64,000 nt of DNA from Bifidobacterium sp. N4G05 (GCF_002742445.1 NZ_NJNQ01000004.1:62001-126000), one strand, 5' to 3'. Positions 10,048 through 20,127 are shown, numbered from the stretch's first letter. Translations and numbers: made by a program. The notes: generated by a model from the sequence alone, not told the origin.

Positions 10048-10066
10048 GCGTCCGGAACTTCACCTG

Positions 10067-13000
10067 TTATTTCCCTGGCGTCGGCTTCCAGTCAAGATCG
10101 TCGAGAAGCTGGTTCGTCCATCCAACGACCTCATCGGAACTCATTGGCCCGGATCCAAGCGAACCCGCAAACGGGGTGGGGATCACATACGTTTGGGTGA
10201 CTGGCCTGTACTGGATGCCTTTGTAGATTCGTGCCATGCGCATCTGCACGGATTCACGTGGCTGGAATTTGGACACGCGAATGTTACGCCCTTGACCGAT
10301 GATCTCCGTAATGCCAAGCTTTCTTGCTTTGAATCGCAATCTCGCCACATCGAACAATGCTTCGAAATCGACCGGGGGCTTGCCGTAACGATCCGTAAGC
10401 TCATCGCGCAACTCGTCGAGATCGGCTTCCGTACGTGCCCCTGCCAGCTTGCGGTAGGCTTCCAATCGCAACTTGTCGGAATCGATGTAGCTGACGGGAA
10501 TGGACGCTTCGATCGGCAGATCGATTGTGACAGCAACCGATTCCGTACGTTCCGGCTCCTTGTACTGTTCGACAGCTTCGGAAACCATGCGCACATACAG
10601 ATCGAAGCCAACGCCCTCGATATGCCCGCTCTGCTCGTCGCCCAGCAGATTGCCGGTGCCACGCAGCTCGAGATCCTTCATCGCCACGTCAAAACCTGAA
10701 CCAAGCGCAGTGTTCTGCGCGATGGTGGCCAGTCGGTCATGCGATTGCTGGGTCATCGGCTTGGTCGGATCGTACAGGAAGTACGCGTAGGCACGTTCAC
10801 GGCCTCGCCCGACACGGCCACGCAGCTGGTGCAGCTGGCTTAGGCCGAAACGGTCGGCATGATCGACGATCAACGTATTCGCATTGGAAATATCAAGACC
10901 GGTTTCGATGATGGTGGTACACACGAGCACGTCAATGTCGCGATGCCAGAAGTCTCGGATCACACCGTCGAGCTGCTTCTCCCCCATCTTGCCATGGGCG
11001 ATGCCGACATGCGATTCCGGCACCAGCTCGTGAATCTTCGCGGCAACTGAAGCGATGTCTTGCACTCGGTTATGCACGTAGAACACCTGGCCACCGCGCA
11101 ACAGCTCACGCCTGACCGCAGCAGTGACCTGAGCATCCTCATACGCGCCAACGTAAGTAAGCACCGGCAAGCGGTCTTCCGGAGGCGTGGCCAACGTGGA
11201 CATTTCACGAATGCCCGTAACGGCCATCTCCAGCGTACGCGGAATCGGCGTTGCCGACAGACTCAGCACATCCACATTGGTACGCAGCGCCTTCAACGTC
11301 TCTTTGTGTTCGACACCGAAACGCTGCTCCTCATCGATGATGACCAGTCCCAGATCCTTGAATTTGACCTTCGGTCCAAGCAGTTTGTGCGTGCCGATCA
11401 CCACATCGACGGAACCGTCTTCAAGTCCCTTGATGGTGTCGTTGATTTCCTTGATGGTTTGGAAACGGCTCATCGCCCTTACTTCCACCGGGAATCCTTC
11501 AAAACGTTCGGTGAACGTCTCGAAATGCTGTTGCACCAGCAATGTGGTCGGCACCAGTACAGCCACTTGTTTGGAATCCTGCACTGCCTTGAATGCGGCA
11601 CGTACGGCGATTTCGGTTTTGCCGAATCCCACGTCGCCGCAAATCAGGCGATCCATCGGCACGGACTTTTCCATATCGGATTTGACTTCGTCGATGGTAG
11701 TCAGCTGATCGGCGGTTTCTTGGTATGGGAAAGCGTCTTCCAATTCTTTCTGCCAAGGGGTGTCTTTGCTGAAGGCATGCCCCTGCATGCGTTGACGTGC
11801 CGAATACAGTTTGACCAGATCTTCGGCGATTTCGTGTACATGCTTACGCGCTTTCGCCTTGGTAGCAGCCCAGTCGGATCCGCCCAGTTTGTTGAGTTTC
11901 GGAGCGTCGGCACCGATGTATTTGCTGACTTGGTCAAGCTGATCGGTGGGGATGAACAGTTTGTCGGCAGGGGCGCCGCGTTTGCTGGATGCGTATTCGA
12001 TGACCAGATACTCGCGTGTGGTCTGGTTGGCACCCGCTCCGATGGTACGCTGGCGCATTTCGAGGAACCGGCCGATGCCATGCTGCTCGTGCACCACGTA
12101 ATCGCCGGCCTTGAGCTCCATTAGGTCGATGGCCTTACGGCGGCGTTTCGGTGTTTTTGTCTGCCCCGCAGCCGATGTGCGTCCGGTCAGGTCGCGCTCG
12201 GTAAGCAACGCGACCTTCGCCGCGTTGTCAACGAATCCGTCGATGGCACGCGATCTGATGCAGTCGAAGTTGGCGATTCCCGTTTCGTTGATAGCACGCT
12301 TAAGTCGGACAAGAGTACCTTGCGCTTCTGCAGTGACGGTGACGGCATAGCCGGCATCAAGAAGACCTTCGATGCCGGATGCTGCTTTGACTTCATCCCC
12401 GCGATATTCGCCGGGATTGGCAGCGTCGAGCTGAACGTGTCCTTCCCTGCTTGGGTCCACGCCGAAACTCGTAAGCTTCCATACGTCGTGCCTTGAGAAA
12501 ACCAGCGATGAAATCGTTTCGTCAAAATCGTAGAAATTCGCCTGATCGAACGTAATCGGAGCGCCGGCACCATGACCGGATGCTGCGACATGCCAGCTGG
12601 CCGCAAGAAACTCGTTGGCGGTTTTTGCGAGATCGTCAGCCGAACGACGCAATTTTTCCGGATCGGACAACATGACCAGCGCATGCTTGGGCAACATGCC
12701 CTGCACCGGCTCCATGTCATCGACCAATGCGGGAAGCAGCGATTCCATGCCTTCGACCGGAATGGCATTGGCAATGGATTCCAGCATGTCTTCGGCGTTG
12801 GGAATGGATCCGATCAGGGATTTCGCACGCTTGCGCACCTTGTCGGTCAGTTGCAGTTCACGGCATGGCGTGGCCCAAACCACAGGAACATTCCCGCCAT
12901 ACGTGCGCTGATCCGAAGCGTGGAACTCCCTGATGGTATCGATCTCATCACCGAAGAACTCAATACGCACCGGATGCGGCAATGTCGGCGGAAACACGTC

Positions 13001-13615
13001 GATAATGCCGCCTCGCACCGCGAATTCACCACGATCCATCACCAAGTCGACTCGAGTATAGGCGTTTTCCACCAGTCGACTCGACGCCTCTTCGAGCGCC
13101 AATTCCTCGCCTTGAGAGAACACCAAAGGCTCCACGTCGGCCAAACCTGCAACCACTGGCTGGATCAGGGATCGCACCGGCATGACGAGAATGCGGATGG
13201 GTCCGAACAGCTTGCTTCCCTCTTGAGGGTGCTTTAGCCTGCGGAACACCGCCATGCGGCTTGCCACGGTATCGGCACGTGGCGAAAGGCGTTCATGCGG
13301 CAAAGTTTCCCATGCTTCAAGCTGTGCCACGTCGTTTGGATCGCCGGAATACCACGAACGAATCGCCTCGACCGTTTCCTCGGCTTCGCGGCCAGAGGCC
13401 ACCACAAGCACAACCGGCCGCGTTCCCGATGCTCCAGCGGCCAGTGCCGGGCGCAATCCTTCGGGAATGCCAACGGTAATGCTGGGGTCTATGTCGGATT
13501 CCGGCACCTCGATCTCACCGGAAATCAGTGCACGAAAATCCTCGTCGGTTTCGAGTACGTCAAGAATGCCAGCCAGAGAACCTGAAGTCGGCAACTGCAC
13601 CGGTTCAGCGGCCAT
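10067..13615 (-). CDS. mfd: Transcription-repair coupling factor Mfd
   Basis: A 1182-residue Mfd, typical length. It displaces RNA polymerase stalled at DNA lesions and recruits UvrA. Order of parts: UvrB-like N-terminal region (residues about 30-480), the CarD-like RNA-polymerase-interacting domain (GDYVVHEQHGIGRFLE near 500), the superfamily 2 helicase core with Walker A GDVGFGKTE near 659 and Walker B IIDEEQRFG, then the relay and C-terminal TRCF domain. The start at 13615 overlaps the end of pth by 11 nt and has GGAG 7-8 nt upstream; an upstream frame to 13678 lacks such a site. Confidence 0.98.
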   Translation of the reverse strand: MAAEPVQLPTSGSLAGILDVLETDEDFRALISGEIEVPESDIDPSITVGIPEGLRPALAAGASGTRPVVLVVASGREAEETVEAIRSWYSGDPNDVAQLEAWETLPHERLSPRADTVASRMAVFRRLKHPQEGSKLFGPIRILVMPVRSLIQPVVAGLADVEPLVFSQGEELALEEASSRLVENAYTRVDLVMDRGEFAVRGGIIDVFPPTLPHPVRIEFFGDEIDTIREFHASDQRTYGGNVPVVWATPCRELQLTDKVRKRAKSLIGSIPNAEDMLESIANAIPVEGMESLLPALVDDMEPVQGMLPKHALVMLSDPEKLRRSADDLAKTANEFLAASWHVAASGHGAGAPITFDQANFYDFDETISSLVFSRHDVWKLTSFGVDPSREGHVQLDAANPGEYRGDEVKAASGIEGLLDAGYAVTVTAEAQGTLVRLKRAINETGIANFDCIRSRAIDGFVDNAAKVALLTERDLTGRTSAAGQTKTPKRRRKAIDLMELKAGDYVVHEQHGIGRFLEMRQRTIGAGANQTTREYLVIEYASSKRGAPADKLFIPTDQLDQVSKYIGADAPKLNKLGGSDWAATKAKARKHVHEIAEDLVKLYSARQRMQGHAFSKDTPWQKELEDAFPYQETADQLTTIDEVKSDMEKSVPMDRLICGDVGFGKTEIAVRAAFKAVQDSKQVAVLVPTTLLVQQHFETFTERFEGFPVEVRAMSRFQTIKEINDTIKGLEDGSVDVVIGTHKLLGPKVKFKDLGLVIIDEEQRFGVEHKETLKALRTNVDVLSLSATPIPRTLEMAVTGIREMSTLATPPEDRLPVLTYVGAYEDAQVTAAVRRELLRGGQVFYVHNRVQDIASVAAKIHELVPESHVGIAHGKMGEKQLDGVIRDFWHRDIDVLVCTTIIETGLDISNANTLIVDHADRFGLSQLHQLRGRVGRGRERAYAYFLYDPTKPMTQQSHDRLATIAQNTALGSGFDVAMKDLELRGTGNLLGDEQSGHIEGVGFDLYVRMVSEAVEQYKEPERTESVAVTIDLPIEASIPVSYIDSDKLRLEAYRKLAGARTEADLDELRDELTDRYGKPPVDFEALFDVARLRFKARKLGITEIIGQGRNIRVSKFQPRESVQMRMARIYKGIQYRPVTQTYVIPTPFAGSLGSGPMSSDEVVGWTNQLLDDLDWKPTPGK

Positions 13616-14204
13616 TGAACTGCTCCTGAGCCTTGGTGAGGCCATTGAAGATGATGGTTTCAGCGGCATCAGCGCCATCGGCGAGGAATTCCGGAAGCTG
13701 CTTGCGCTGATCCGGTCCGAATCCGCCCAGCACCCAGTTCACAGTGTTGTCGTGGGCGTGGGCACCTCGCTGCGCGTGGCCAACGCCCATGCGTACACGG
13801 GCATACTTCGGTGTTCCCAAGGCGCGATCAATCGACTTGATGCCATTATGGCCGCCTGCGGAGCCGCCTGCCTTGACTTTGATACGTCCGAAATCAAGAT
13901 CCATGTCGTCGTGAATCACCACAATATGGTCCGGTTCAATCTGGTAGTAGGCGCTAATGGAAGCCAATGCATTGCCTGACTCGTTCATGTAGGTGAGCGG
14001 CTTGGCCAGGAAGAATTTGACGTTACGACCGGACAGGTTCATCACACCCTTGCCGAGCATGGCAAGCCCTTTATGGTCGGAAAAGTTGACCGACCAACGT
14101 TCGGCAAGCAGATCAGCTGCCATAAATCCCATATTGTGACGGGTGCCTTCATATTTGGAGCCCGGATTGCCAAGTCCTGCGATCAGCCAGAAATCAGATG
14201 CCAT
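13605..14204 (-). CDS. pth: Peptidyl-tRNA hydrolase
   Basis: A 199-residue Pth that frees tRNA from peptidyl-tRNA dropped from ribosomes. GLGNPGSKYEGTRHNMGF carries the catalytic His; HDDMDLDFG and GGHNGIKS follow as in the family. The start at 14204 gives MASDFWLIAGLGNPG, matching the usual N-terminus; a start at 14222 is possible. The 3' end overlaps mfd, so the two are coupled, the common actinobacterial arrangement. Confidence 0.97.
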   Translation of the reverse strand: MASDFWLIAGLGNPGSKYEGTRHNMGFMAADLLAERWSVNFSDHKGLAMLGKGVMNLSGRNVKFFLAKPLTYMNESGNALASISAYYQIEPDHIVVIHDDMDLDFGRIKVKAGGSAGGHNGIKSIDRALGTPKYARVRMGVGHAQRGAHAHDNTVNWVLGGFGPDQRKQLPEFLADGADAAETIIFNGLTKAQEQFNGR

Positions 14205-14291
14205 TGAAATCGTTCCATTCATTCATACATACGATTGCGCGCATTCATATTGCGCCACGTTGTCTCGTCTTGATAACCGCAAAGATTGTAC

Positions 14292-14804
14292 TTACAGGTC
14301 GAGATACCAGTAACTCATGTCACGCATGGTGCCGGTGGAATCGGTGGCGGCGGTTGGCATGAGTCCAAACTGTGTAAAACCGAACCGTTTCATGAGCGCG
14401 ATCGAACCGGCATTGTCTGCGAAAATAATGCCGCATGCCTTACGCATATTACGTTTCCGGCATTCTTCAAGCAGTTTGGTGAGCGTATACGTACCGACTC
14501 CCCTGCCCTGCCATTGCGGTTCAATGTAGTAGGCAAGATCGGTGACGCCGTCATATCCCGCGCGATCATAGAAAACGGAAAGCGCGCTGAATCCAATAAT
14601 CTGCCGTGTTCCGTCATCATCTACCGTTTCCGTGACGAACACCGCGTACGGATCATGATGCGATTCAACCCATGCTTTGCGCTGTTCGTATGTGCGTGGG
14701 GTTGTATCGGCTGATGATCCCCCTCGTATGACTGCCGCATTGTAAATGTCGGTGATTGCTTGGATGTCGTCTTGCGTTGCGACGCGATAGAAATACTCGG
14801 TCAT
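14292..14804 (-). CDS. GNAT family N-acetyltransferase
   Basis: A 170-residue GNAT protein of the phosphinothricin-acetyltransferase-like subgroup. The acetyl-CoA binding motif A is QWQGRGVGTYTLTKLL near residue 105, followed by ADNAGSIALMKRFGF (motif B). The acceptor substrate is unknown; members acetylate amino acids, small toxins or detoxify analogues. The start is placed at 14804 because the longer frame (to 14852) runs into the terminator hairpin of the upstream gene. No strong ribosome binding site precedes it. Confidence 0.85.
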   Translation of the reverse strand: MTEYFYRVATQDDIQAITDIYNAAVIRGGSSADTTPRTYEQRKAWVESHHDPYAVFVTETVDDDGTRQIIGFSALSVFYDRAGYDGVTDLAYYIEPQWQGRGVGTYTLTKLLEECRKRNMRKACGIIFADNAGSIALMKRFGFTQFGLMPTAATDSTGTMRDMSYWYLDL

Positions 14805-14827
14805 GCATTTGAGCATACCGGGCATAC

Positions 14828-14879
14828 GCATAAGGCGGAAGGACGGTTCCATATGAGGAACAGTCCTTCCGCCTTATGC
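14828..14879 (-). terminator. Strong terminator downstream of the UPF0182 gene
   Basis: A 17-bp perfect outer stem (GCATAAGGCGGAAGGAC) plus an inner GTTCC/GGAAC stem, separated by one mismatch, forms a long hairpin 31 nt after the UPF0182 stop codon. Confidence 0.85.
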
Positions 14880-14910
14880 AAACAGCGCTCGTTCGGAAAC
14901 CGTGCGAAAA

Positions 14911-17900
14911 CTACTGTTCGAGTTCGAGCGCCTTGTTCAACGCTTCCTGAAGTTTCTTCTGCGCTTCGCCATAAGCGGACCAATCGCCTTTCTTCATGGC
15001 CGCGTCGGAATCCTTCATGGCCTGAGAAGCGTCGTTAAGCGCGCTCTTCAGATCGTTGCTCATCGTGTTGGAACCGCCAGTGCTGTCGGAACTGCCGCCA
15101 TTGCCGGAATTCGATCCAGATGACGAGTCAGTGCCGTCCGTTCCGGAAGAACCGTCACTGGTATCGCTCGTGTCGGTCTTGCTGCTGGTGGAACCGTTGA
15201 CGTTTTCGGCGTCGCCCGCGGACGCGCCGGAGTTGCCGCCGAACACCTGATCAAGCGCTTCGTCCAGCGTGTTGGCGAATCCGACCTGATCGCCGAAGGC
15301 CACCAATACCTTCTTCAGCAGCGGGAAGCTGGTGGAACCGGAGGACTTGACATACACCGGCTGCACGTATACCAGTCCACCACCGAGCGGCAGTGTGAGC
15401 AGATTGCCTCGCTGCACATTGGTGGAGCCGGATTCGAGCAGGTTAAGTTCCTTCGATACGTCGGCCGACGCATTGAAGTTGTTCTGTGCCTGGCCCGGGC
15501 CTGGAACATTGGAATCCTTCGGCAGCTCCTGCAGTCGAAGCGTGCCGTAGTTCGCGCCGATCTTGCCTTTTTCGTTGCCCGCATCGGAATCGACGGACAG
15601 GAAGCCCGTCAGAATCTCTCGGGTTGATGTGCCTGCGGGAATATACGATGACGTCAATGAGAACACCGGCTCGTTGGAGCCGCCGGTCTGCAGCGTCAAA
15701 TAGTAGGGCGGTTGCAAAATGTCACGTTCCTGCGCCTGCTGGGATTCGGTCGGATCGACCGGGGTCTGCCAGAAATCCTCACCAGAGAAGAACTGGTTGG
15801 CGCTCGACACATGATATTTGGTCAACAGTTCGCGCTGCACCTTGAACAGGCTTTCCGGGTAACGCAGGTGGCTCATCAGATCGCCGGAAATCTCCGACAG
15901 CTGGTGGTACTGGCCGGGGAAGATCTTCTGCCATGCCTTAATCACCGGATCGGATTCGTCCCACACGTACAGGTCCACGGAACCGTCATATGCATCGACG
16001 GTGGCTTTCACGGAGTTGCGAATATAGTTGGCGTTCTTCGAAGCCAACTCGCTCACGGTGGCAGAAGATTCCGTGGTGGAATCCTTAGAGGCTTCGCCCA
16101 GATCGGTCATCTGCGAATACGGGTAGGCGTCGGAAGTGGTGTAGCCGTCGACGATCCACTTGACGCGGCCATCCACAACCGCCGGGTACACACGACCGTC
16201 AAGCGTCAGGTATGGTGCGACCTTGGCCACACGCTCCTTCGGGGAACGATCGTAGAGGATTTGCGATTCGGAGTTCACACGGTTGGAGAACAGAATCTGG
16301 TCGGAGCCGAAACGGATGGCATACAGCAGTCGGGAGAAGACATTACCGATCTTTGGACCGCCGTCGCCGTCGAAGGTGTTCGTGGCTCCTTCGGAACCGG
16401 TCGGGTAATCGAACTCCCACGACTGCGTGCCTTCCGGAGCGCCCACGATCGAATATTCGGAAGCGTTCGGCGAGAAGTAGATGCGTGGCTCATACTGTTC
16501 GGATTCGGTGAGCTTGCCTTGGGTTGGGATGCCCGCCTCAAAGAACTTCGGCTGGCCGTCAGCGGTCACCTTGTTGCCGTAGGCGGCCACCACACCATAG
16601 CCGTGCGTATACACGGTATGGTCGTTGACCCAGTTGCGATTGTCAAGACCGGCAAGGTCAAGTTCGCGTGCCGCGATCACCGTGTCCTGGCTCACGCCAT
16701 CGACCTCATATTTGTCGACGGCAAGAGTGTCGGCGAACGTGTAGTACTGCTTGGATTGCTGCAACTGCTTGAACGTTGGGGAAACTATCTGCGGATCGAG
16801 CAGTCGGATCTGCGCGGTCGATTCCGCGGAATCGGCCAGCGCGCCTTCCTCGCCTTCGGTGGTGGCTTGGTATTGTTCCGTCTTCACATTGTTCAAACCG
16901 TAAGCTTCACGCGTGGCGTCGATATTGCGTTGGATATAGGTTGATTCCATCTCCTGAGCATTCGGGTTCACTCGGAAACGCTGTAGCAGCATCGGCCATG
17001 CCACGGTAAGCACCAGGCTCACGACAATGGCGGATGCGATGGCCACAGTCGGCACTTTCCACGCCTTGAGCGCTTCGGAGGCGCGCACCGCGATCGGGGC
17101 CTGGCCTTCCAGAGCATGCGATTTCATGATCCACACGCCGAGAATCACACCCAATATGGCGGTGATGGCGGCCATGATGAAGGTAACGGGAATCGTGGCG
17201 TTGACCGTGGTGTAGGTGGCGCCGGTAATGCGGCTACCCTCCTGCGTGAGGTGAGAGAACACACCAAGCACCTGATTCGCCGCCCATGCGAACATGTTGA
17301 GCATCAGCCAGATGCCGATCTGCCTACGCGCACGCTTAGTGATGTGGAACAGTCCACGACCATGCACTGGCATGGTGATGCGAATGCCGCCCATCATCAC
17401 ATGCGTGACGATGGAGAAGATAATGCCTGCAAGCAACAGCAGCGACACCGCCGACACAATCAACTTCAAGCCAGGCAACACGAATACGTAGAAACCATTG
17501 TCAATGCCGAATTGCGGATCAGTGGTGCCGAAACTCTGCGCATTGAACATCAGCAGGATCTCAGACCAATTCGCATTGAACTGCGATCCGAACATCAAAC
17601 CGACGATCAATGAAATCACCACTGCCACACGACGTGCGCTCTTCGAACTTACGCTCTTGCCCACTTCGATGGTGTCGCCGTTAATGCGAATGGTGGAACC
17701 ATCGGCGGCATCGGGGCGAGCCCAGATCGCAAGCGACGCAGAAAGGAATCCGACCGCGGCGATCAACAGCGCATATGCCACCCACAGGCCTATCCTAGTG
17801 CCCAGCTGCGTCCAAATGACGCTTTGGAAGCCAAGCTGCGCATACCACATGACGTCGGTGATGAACTGCGCCAGACCGAAGAACAGTCCGACGATAATGG

Positions 17901-18159
17901 CGAGCGCCAGCACCACTCCGATCAGAATTTTGCTGCCATTCGACGGTTTTCGTGGGCGGTTCGGCTTGCGTGTGATGCGCGGACCGGACGGGCCTCTTGG
18001 AGGCATGTTCGCCGAAGACCGGGCGGTGTTGTCGCCATCGGTTTCGACATTGAGAATGATGGGATCATCGTTACCGGATTTATTGGCACGCTGCCCTTGA
18101 GGACGGTTCGGGCCGCTTCCCGGGTCAAACATGGGACCAAACATATCAAAGAAAGACAT
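14911..18159 (-). CDS. UPF0182 family large membrane protein
   Basis: A 1082-residue member of the actinobacterial UPF0182 (COG1615) family. The first 30-75 residues are a disordered, Pro/Arg-rich cytosolic part, then about seven membrane segments up to residue 400, then a long extracellular region (about 400-960) containing the family motifs (QQSKQYYTFADTLAVDKYEV region, ending in QVFGG). The C-terminal 110 residues hold a Ser/Gly/Thr/Asp repeat-like linker and an amphipathic helix (MKKGDWSAYGEAQKKLQEAL). The family's function is not established. Monocistronic, closed by a strong hairpin. Confidence 0.95.
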   Translation of the reverse strand: MSFFDMFGPMFDPGSGPNRPQGQRANKSGNDDPIILNVETDGDNTARSSANMPPRGPSGPRITRKPNRPRKPSNGSKILIGVVLALAIIVGLFFGLAQFITDVMWYAQLGFQSVIWTQLGTRIGLWVAYALLIAAVGFLSASLAIWARPDAADGSTIRINGDTIEVGKSVSSKSARRVAVVISLIVGLMFGSQFNANWSEILLMFNAQSFGTTDPQFGIDNGFYVFVLPGLKLIVSAVSLLLLAGIIFSIVTHVMMGGIRITMPVHGRGLFHITKRARRQIGIWLMLNMFAWAANQVLGVFSHLTQEGSRITGATYTTVNATIPVTFIMAAITAILGVILGVWIMKSHALEGQAPIAVRASEALKAWKVPTVAIASAIVVSLVLTVAWPMLLQRFRVNPNAQEMESTYIQRNIDATREAYGLNNVKTEQYQATTEGEEGALADSAESTAQIRLLDPQIVSPTFKQLQQSKQYYTFADTLAVDKYEVDGVSQDTVIAARELDLAGLDNRNWVNDHTVYTHGYGVVAAYGNKVTADGQPKFFEAGIPTQGKLTESEQYEPRIYFSPNASEYSIVGAPEGTQSWEFDYPTGSEGATNTFDGDGGPKIGNVFSRLLYAIRFGSDQILFSNRVNSESQILYDRSPKERVAKVAPYLTLDGRVYPAVVDGRVKWIVDGYTTSDAYPYSQMTDLGEASKDSTTESSATVSELASKNANYIRNSVKATVDAYDGSVDLYVWDESDPVIKAWQKIFPGQYHQLSEISGDLMSHLRYPESLFKVQRELLTKYHVSSANQFFSGEDFWQTPVDPTESQQAQERDILQPPYYLTLQTGGSNEPVFSLTSSYIPAGTSTREILTGFLSVDSDAGNEKGKIGANYGTLRLQELPKDSNVPGPGQAQNNFNASADVSKELNLLESGSTNVQRGNLLTLPLGGGLVYVQPVYVKSSGSTSFPLLKKVLVAFGDQVGFANTLDEALDQVFGGNSGASAGDAENVNGSTSSKTDTSDTSDGSSGTDGTDSSSGSNSGNGGSSDSTGGSNTMSNDLKSALNDASQAMKDSDAAMKKGDWSAYGEAQKKLQEALNKALELEQ

Positions 18160-18280
18160 GTTAATAGCCTATCGATAGGCACGGAACGGCTTTACGCCGC
18201 CAGCCTAACGTTTACGCAATCCACGAACACGAATCCGCCTGCATTTCCCTATGCGAGAGGATTCGTCATCACCGGCATGT

Positions 18281-18286
18281 GATAAT
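18281..18286 (+). promoter_or_regulatory. Extended -10 element placing the start at the GH3 ATG
   Basis: TG-T-GATAAT (18278-18286) is an extended -10 whose last base is 7 nt before the A of the ATG at 18293. Transcription would start on or next to the A, giving a leaderless mRNA; no Shine-Dalgarno sequence is visible before this ATG, which agrees. Confidence 0.45.
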
Positions 18287-18292
18287 GACACC

Positions 18293-19528
18293 ATGAAAAG
18301 GGTCCATGTTCATTTCGCTCGTTTTGCTGTCGCACTGTGCGCCATAGCACTGCCGCTATCGTTCGCCGGATGTTCATCCAACACGGGTTCGAGTGTTGGT
18401 TCCAGTCAATCCGAGCAATCGAATTCGCAGCGATCCGACACATCGCATGATTCGCTTGACAAATTCAGTGTGCCGAACGTGGTAGACGACTCTCCGCATG
18501 GCAAAGCCGTAGCTGCAGTCAAGGCCATGAGTCTTGTAGAGCGCGTCGGTCAGCTTGTCATGGCACCCCTCTACGCGGGATCTGATCCTTCCTCATTGCA
18601 GGATCTCATCGTGAACCAGCATGTCGGTTCGGTGCTGGTCATCGGCAACTGGAATTCGGGAACGGACGGTGTCGCCGCAGCCACATCCGCATTGCAATCG
18701 TATGCGCCGGACAATAATCAGCTGCTGATGACCACCGATCAGGAAGGTGGTTTGGTGCAGCATCTTCAGGGCTCTGGTTTCGACCAGATTCCTTCCGCCA
18801 CTTATCAGGGAACGATGTCGACCGATCAGCTTCGTCAGTCGGCGGCCGTATGGGGTTCCCAGCTTAAGTCGGCTGGCATCAATGTCGATTTGGCGCCGGT
18901 GGTCGGCACGGTGACGGTGGATCGCGCCACGAATGACCCCGTCGGAGCGTTGGATCGTGATTTTGGATTGGACGCGGCCGGTAATGCCGACCACGCCAAG
19001 GCGTTCATTCAGGGCATGGCGGATTCGGGTGTTGGCAGCGCCATCAAGCATTATCCGGGGCTTGGCTCGGTAACCGGCAATACCGATTTCACCGCCAACG
19101 GCATTCTTGACACCACCACCACGTTGGATGGTGCGGAAATCAACGCGTTTAATAGCGTGTTGGAGGCGAACCCTTCCATGGTGATGATGTCTTTGGCCAC
19201 CTATCAGGCCATTGATCCGAACAATCCCGCTGTGTTTTCCAGCGCTTTGGTAACTGATTATCTGCGTAATACGATTGGTTTTCAGGGTGTCATCACTTCG
19301 GATTCCCTCTCCGCCACTGCTTTGAGCGGTGTTCAGCCGAGTGATTTGGGCGTGCGATTGGTTGAGGCCGGCGGCGATCTTGCCTGCATTGGCGCTTTTG
19401 GTCATGTTCAGCAGGTTTTGGACGGGCTAAATACAAAAGCCGCATCCGATCCGACTTTTGCGAGCAAGGTGAAGCAGTCCGCGATTCGCGTGATGACATT
19501 GAAATACAGCATGGGACTTGCCTACTAA
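18293..19528 (+). CDS. GH3-family lipoprotein, LpqI/NagZ-like
   Basis: A 411-residue lipoprotein: a basic N-terminus, hydrophobic core and lipobox LSFAGC near residue 23, then a Ser/Gln/Asn linker, then a glycoside hydrolase family 3 domain. NagZ-type enzymes remove beta-N-acetylglucosamine from muropeptides; here the enzyme would act on the outer face of the membrane. The nucleophile Asp is in GVITSDSL. The motif KHYPGLGSVTGNTDF replaces the KHFPGHG...DSH of classical NagZ, so the Asp-His acid/base dyad is not intact; this resembles actinobacterial LpqI proteins. It is divergent from the UPF0182 gene. Confidence 0.85.
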   Translation: MKRVHVHFARFAVALCAIALPLSFAGCSSNTGSSVGSSQSEQSNSQRSDTSHDSLDKFSVPNVVDDSPHGKAVAAVKAMSLVERVGQLVMAPLYAGSDPSSLQDLIVNQHVGSVLVIGNWNSGTDGVAAATSALQSYAPDNNQLLMTTDQEGGLVQHLQGSGFDQIPSATYQGTMSTDQLRQSAAVWGSQLKSAGINVDLAPVVGTVTVDRATNDPVGALDRDFGLDAAGNADHAKAFIQGMADSGVGSAIKHYPGLGSVTGNTDFTANGILDTTTTLDGAEINAFNSVLEANPSMVMMSLATYQAIDPNNPAVFSSALVTDYLRNTIGFQGVITSDSLSATALSGVQPSDLGVRLVEAGGDLACIGAFGHVQQVLDGLNTKAASDPTFASKVKQSAIRVMTLKYSMGLAY

Positions 19529-19580
19529 ACAATCTCCATAGGACGCACTTCAATTTTGAGAAATACTACAAAACAGATAA

Positions 19581-19871
19581 TCAAACAAAAACAAGCTGAA
19601 GCAATACCATATATATGGCGGTGCCGCCGGCGATAGAGAGCAACATGTTGCGTTTCCATATGTGCAGTATGACGATTACGACGATGGCGATTGCTTCGGG
19701 AATGCCATGGCTTCCGGCAAGAGGATTGACGTTTTTGAGCGAATACACCACCAGTAGTCCGATCATGGCGTACGGAAGCACGTTGCCGAGATAGTCGACG
19801 ATACGCGGCAGCACTTTGGGGAACGTGGCTTTGAGCGCATGCGTCCTCACTCCCCCACGCTGCTGGCTCAT
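19581..19871 (-). pseudogene. AzlD-like branched-chain amino acid exporter subunit, N-terminally truncated
   Basis: A 96-residue frame whose residues 20-96 match Azl[20 protein letters not shown] followed by [10 protein letters not shown] and two more membrane segments. The first membrane segment expected in AzlD is missing and is replaced by a hydrophilic stretch ([13 protein letters not shown]). No azlC, its obligatory partner, is found next to it. GAGAGGA precedes the ATG at 19871, so the fragment may still be translated. I treat it as a decayed remnant of an azlCD operon; a short functional homologue cannot be excluded. Confidence 0.55.
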
Positions 19872-20127
19872 CCGCATTCCTCTCTGCCTTACACGGCAAG
19901 TTTCATATATGACTGCAATACCTTGCGATTGCTTAATTGTTCAATCGCCCAATTTATGGTACCGACATTCATGTTCCGCAAACACCCGCTTGCATATCGG
20001 CATTGCTTATAACGCGCTTAATCCTCTCGACCTATTCCGCCTCCTGCGAAACATGGCCATACGTTTGACTTCAAGTACTCGAGGTTTCTATCTTGGCAAC
20101 AGAGCGTTTTTCCAAGGAGAGTTATCA

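Noticed and set aside
15712..16944. Frame of 410 codons opposite the UPF0182 gene
   Set aside because: Antisense shadow of a full-length conserved gene; no ribosome binding site.
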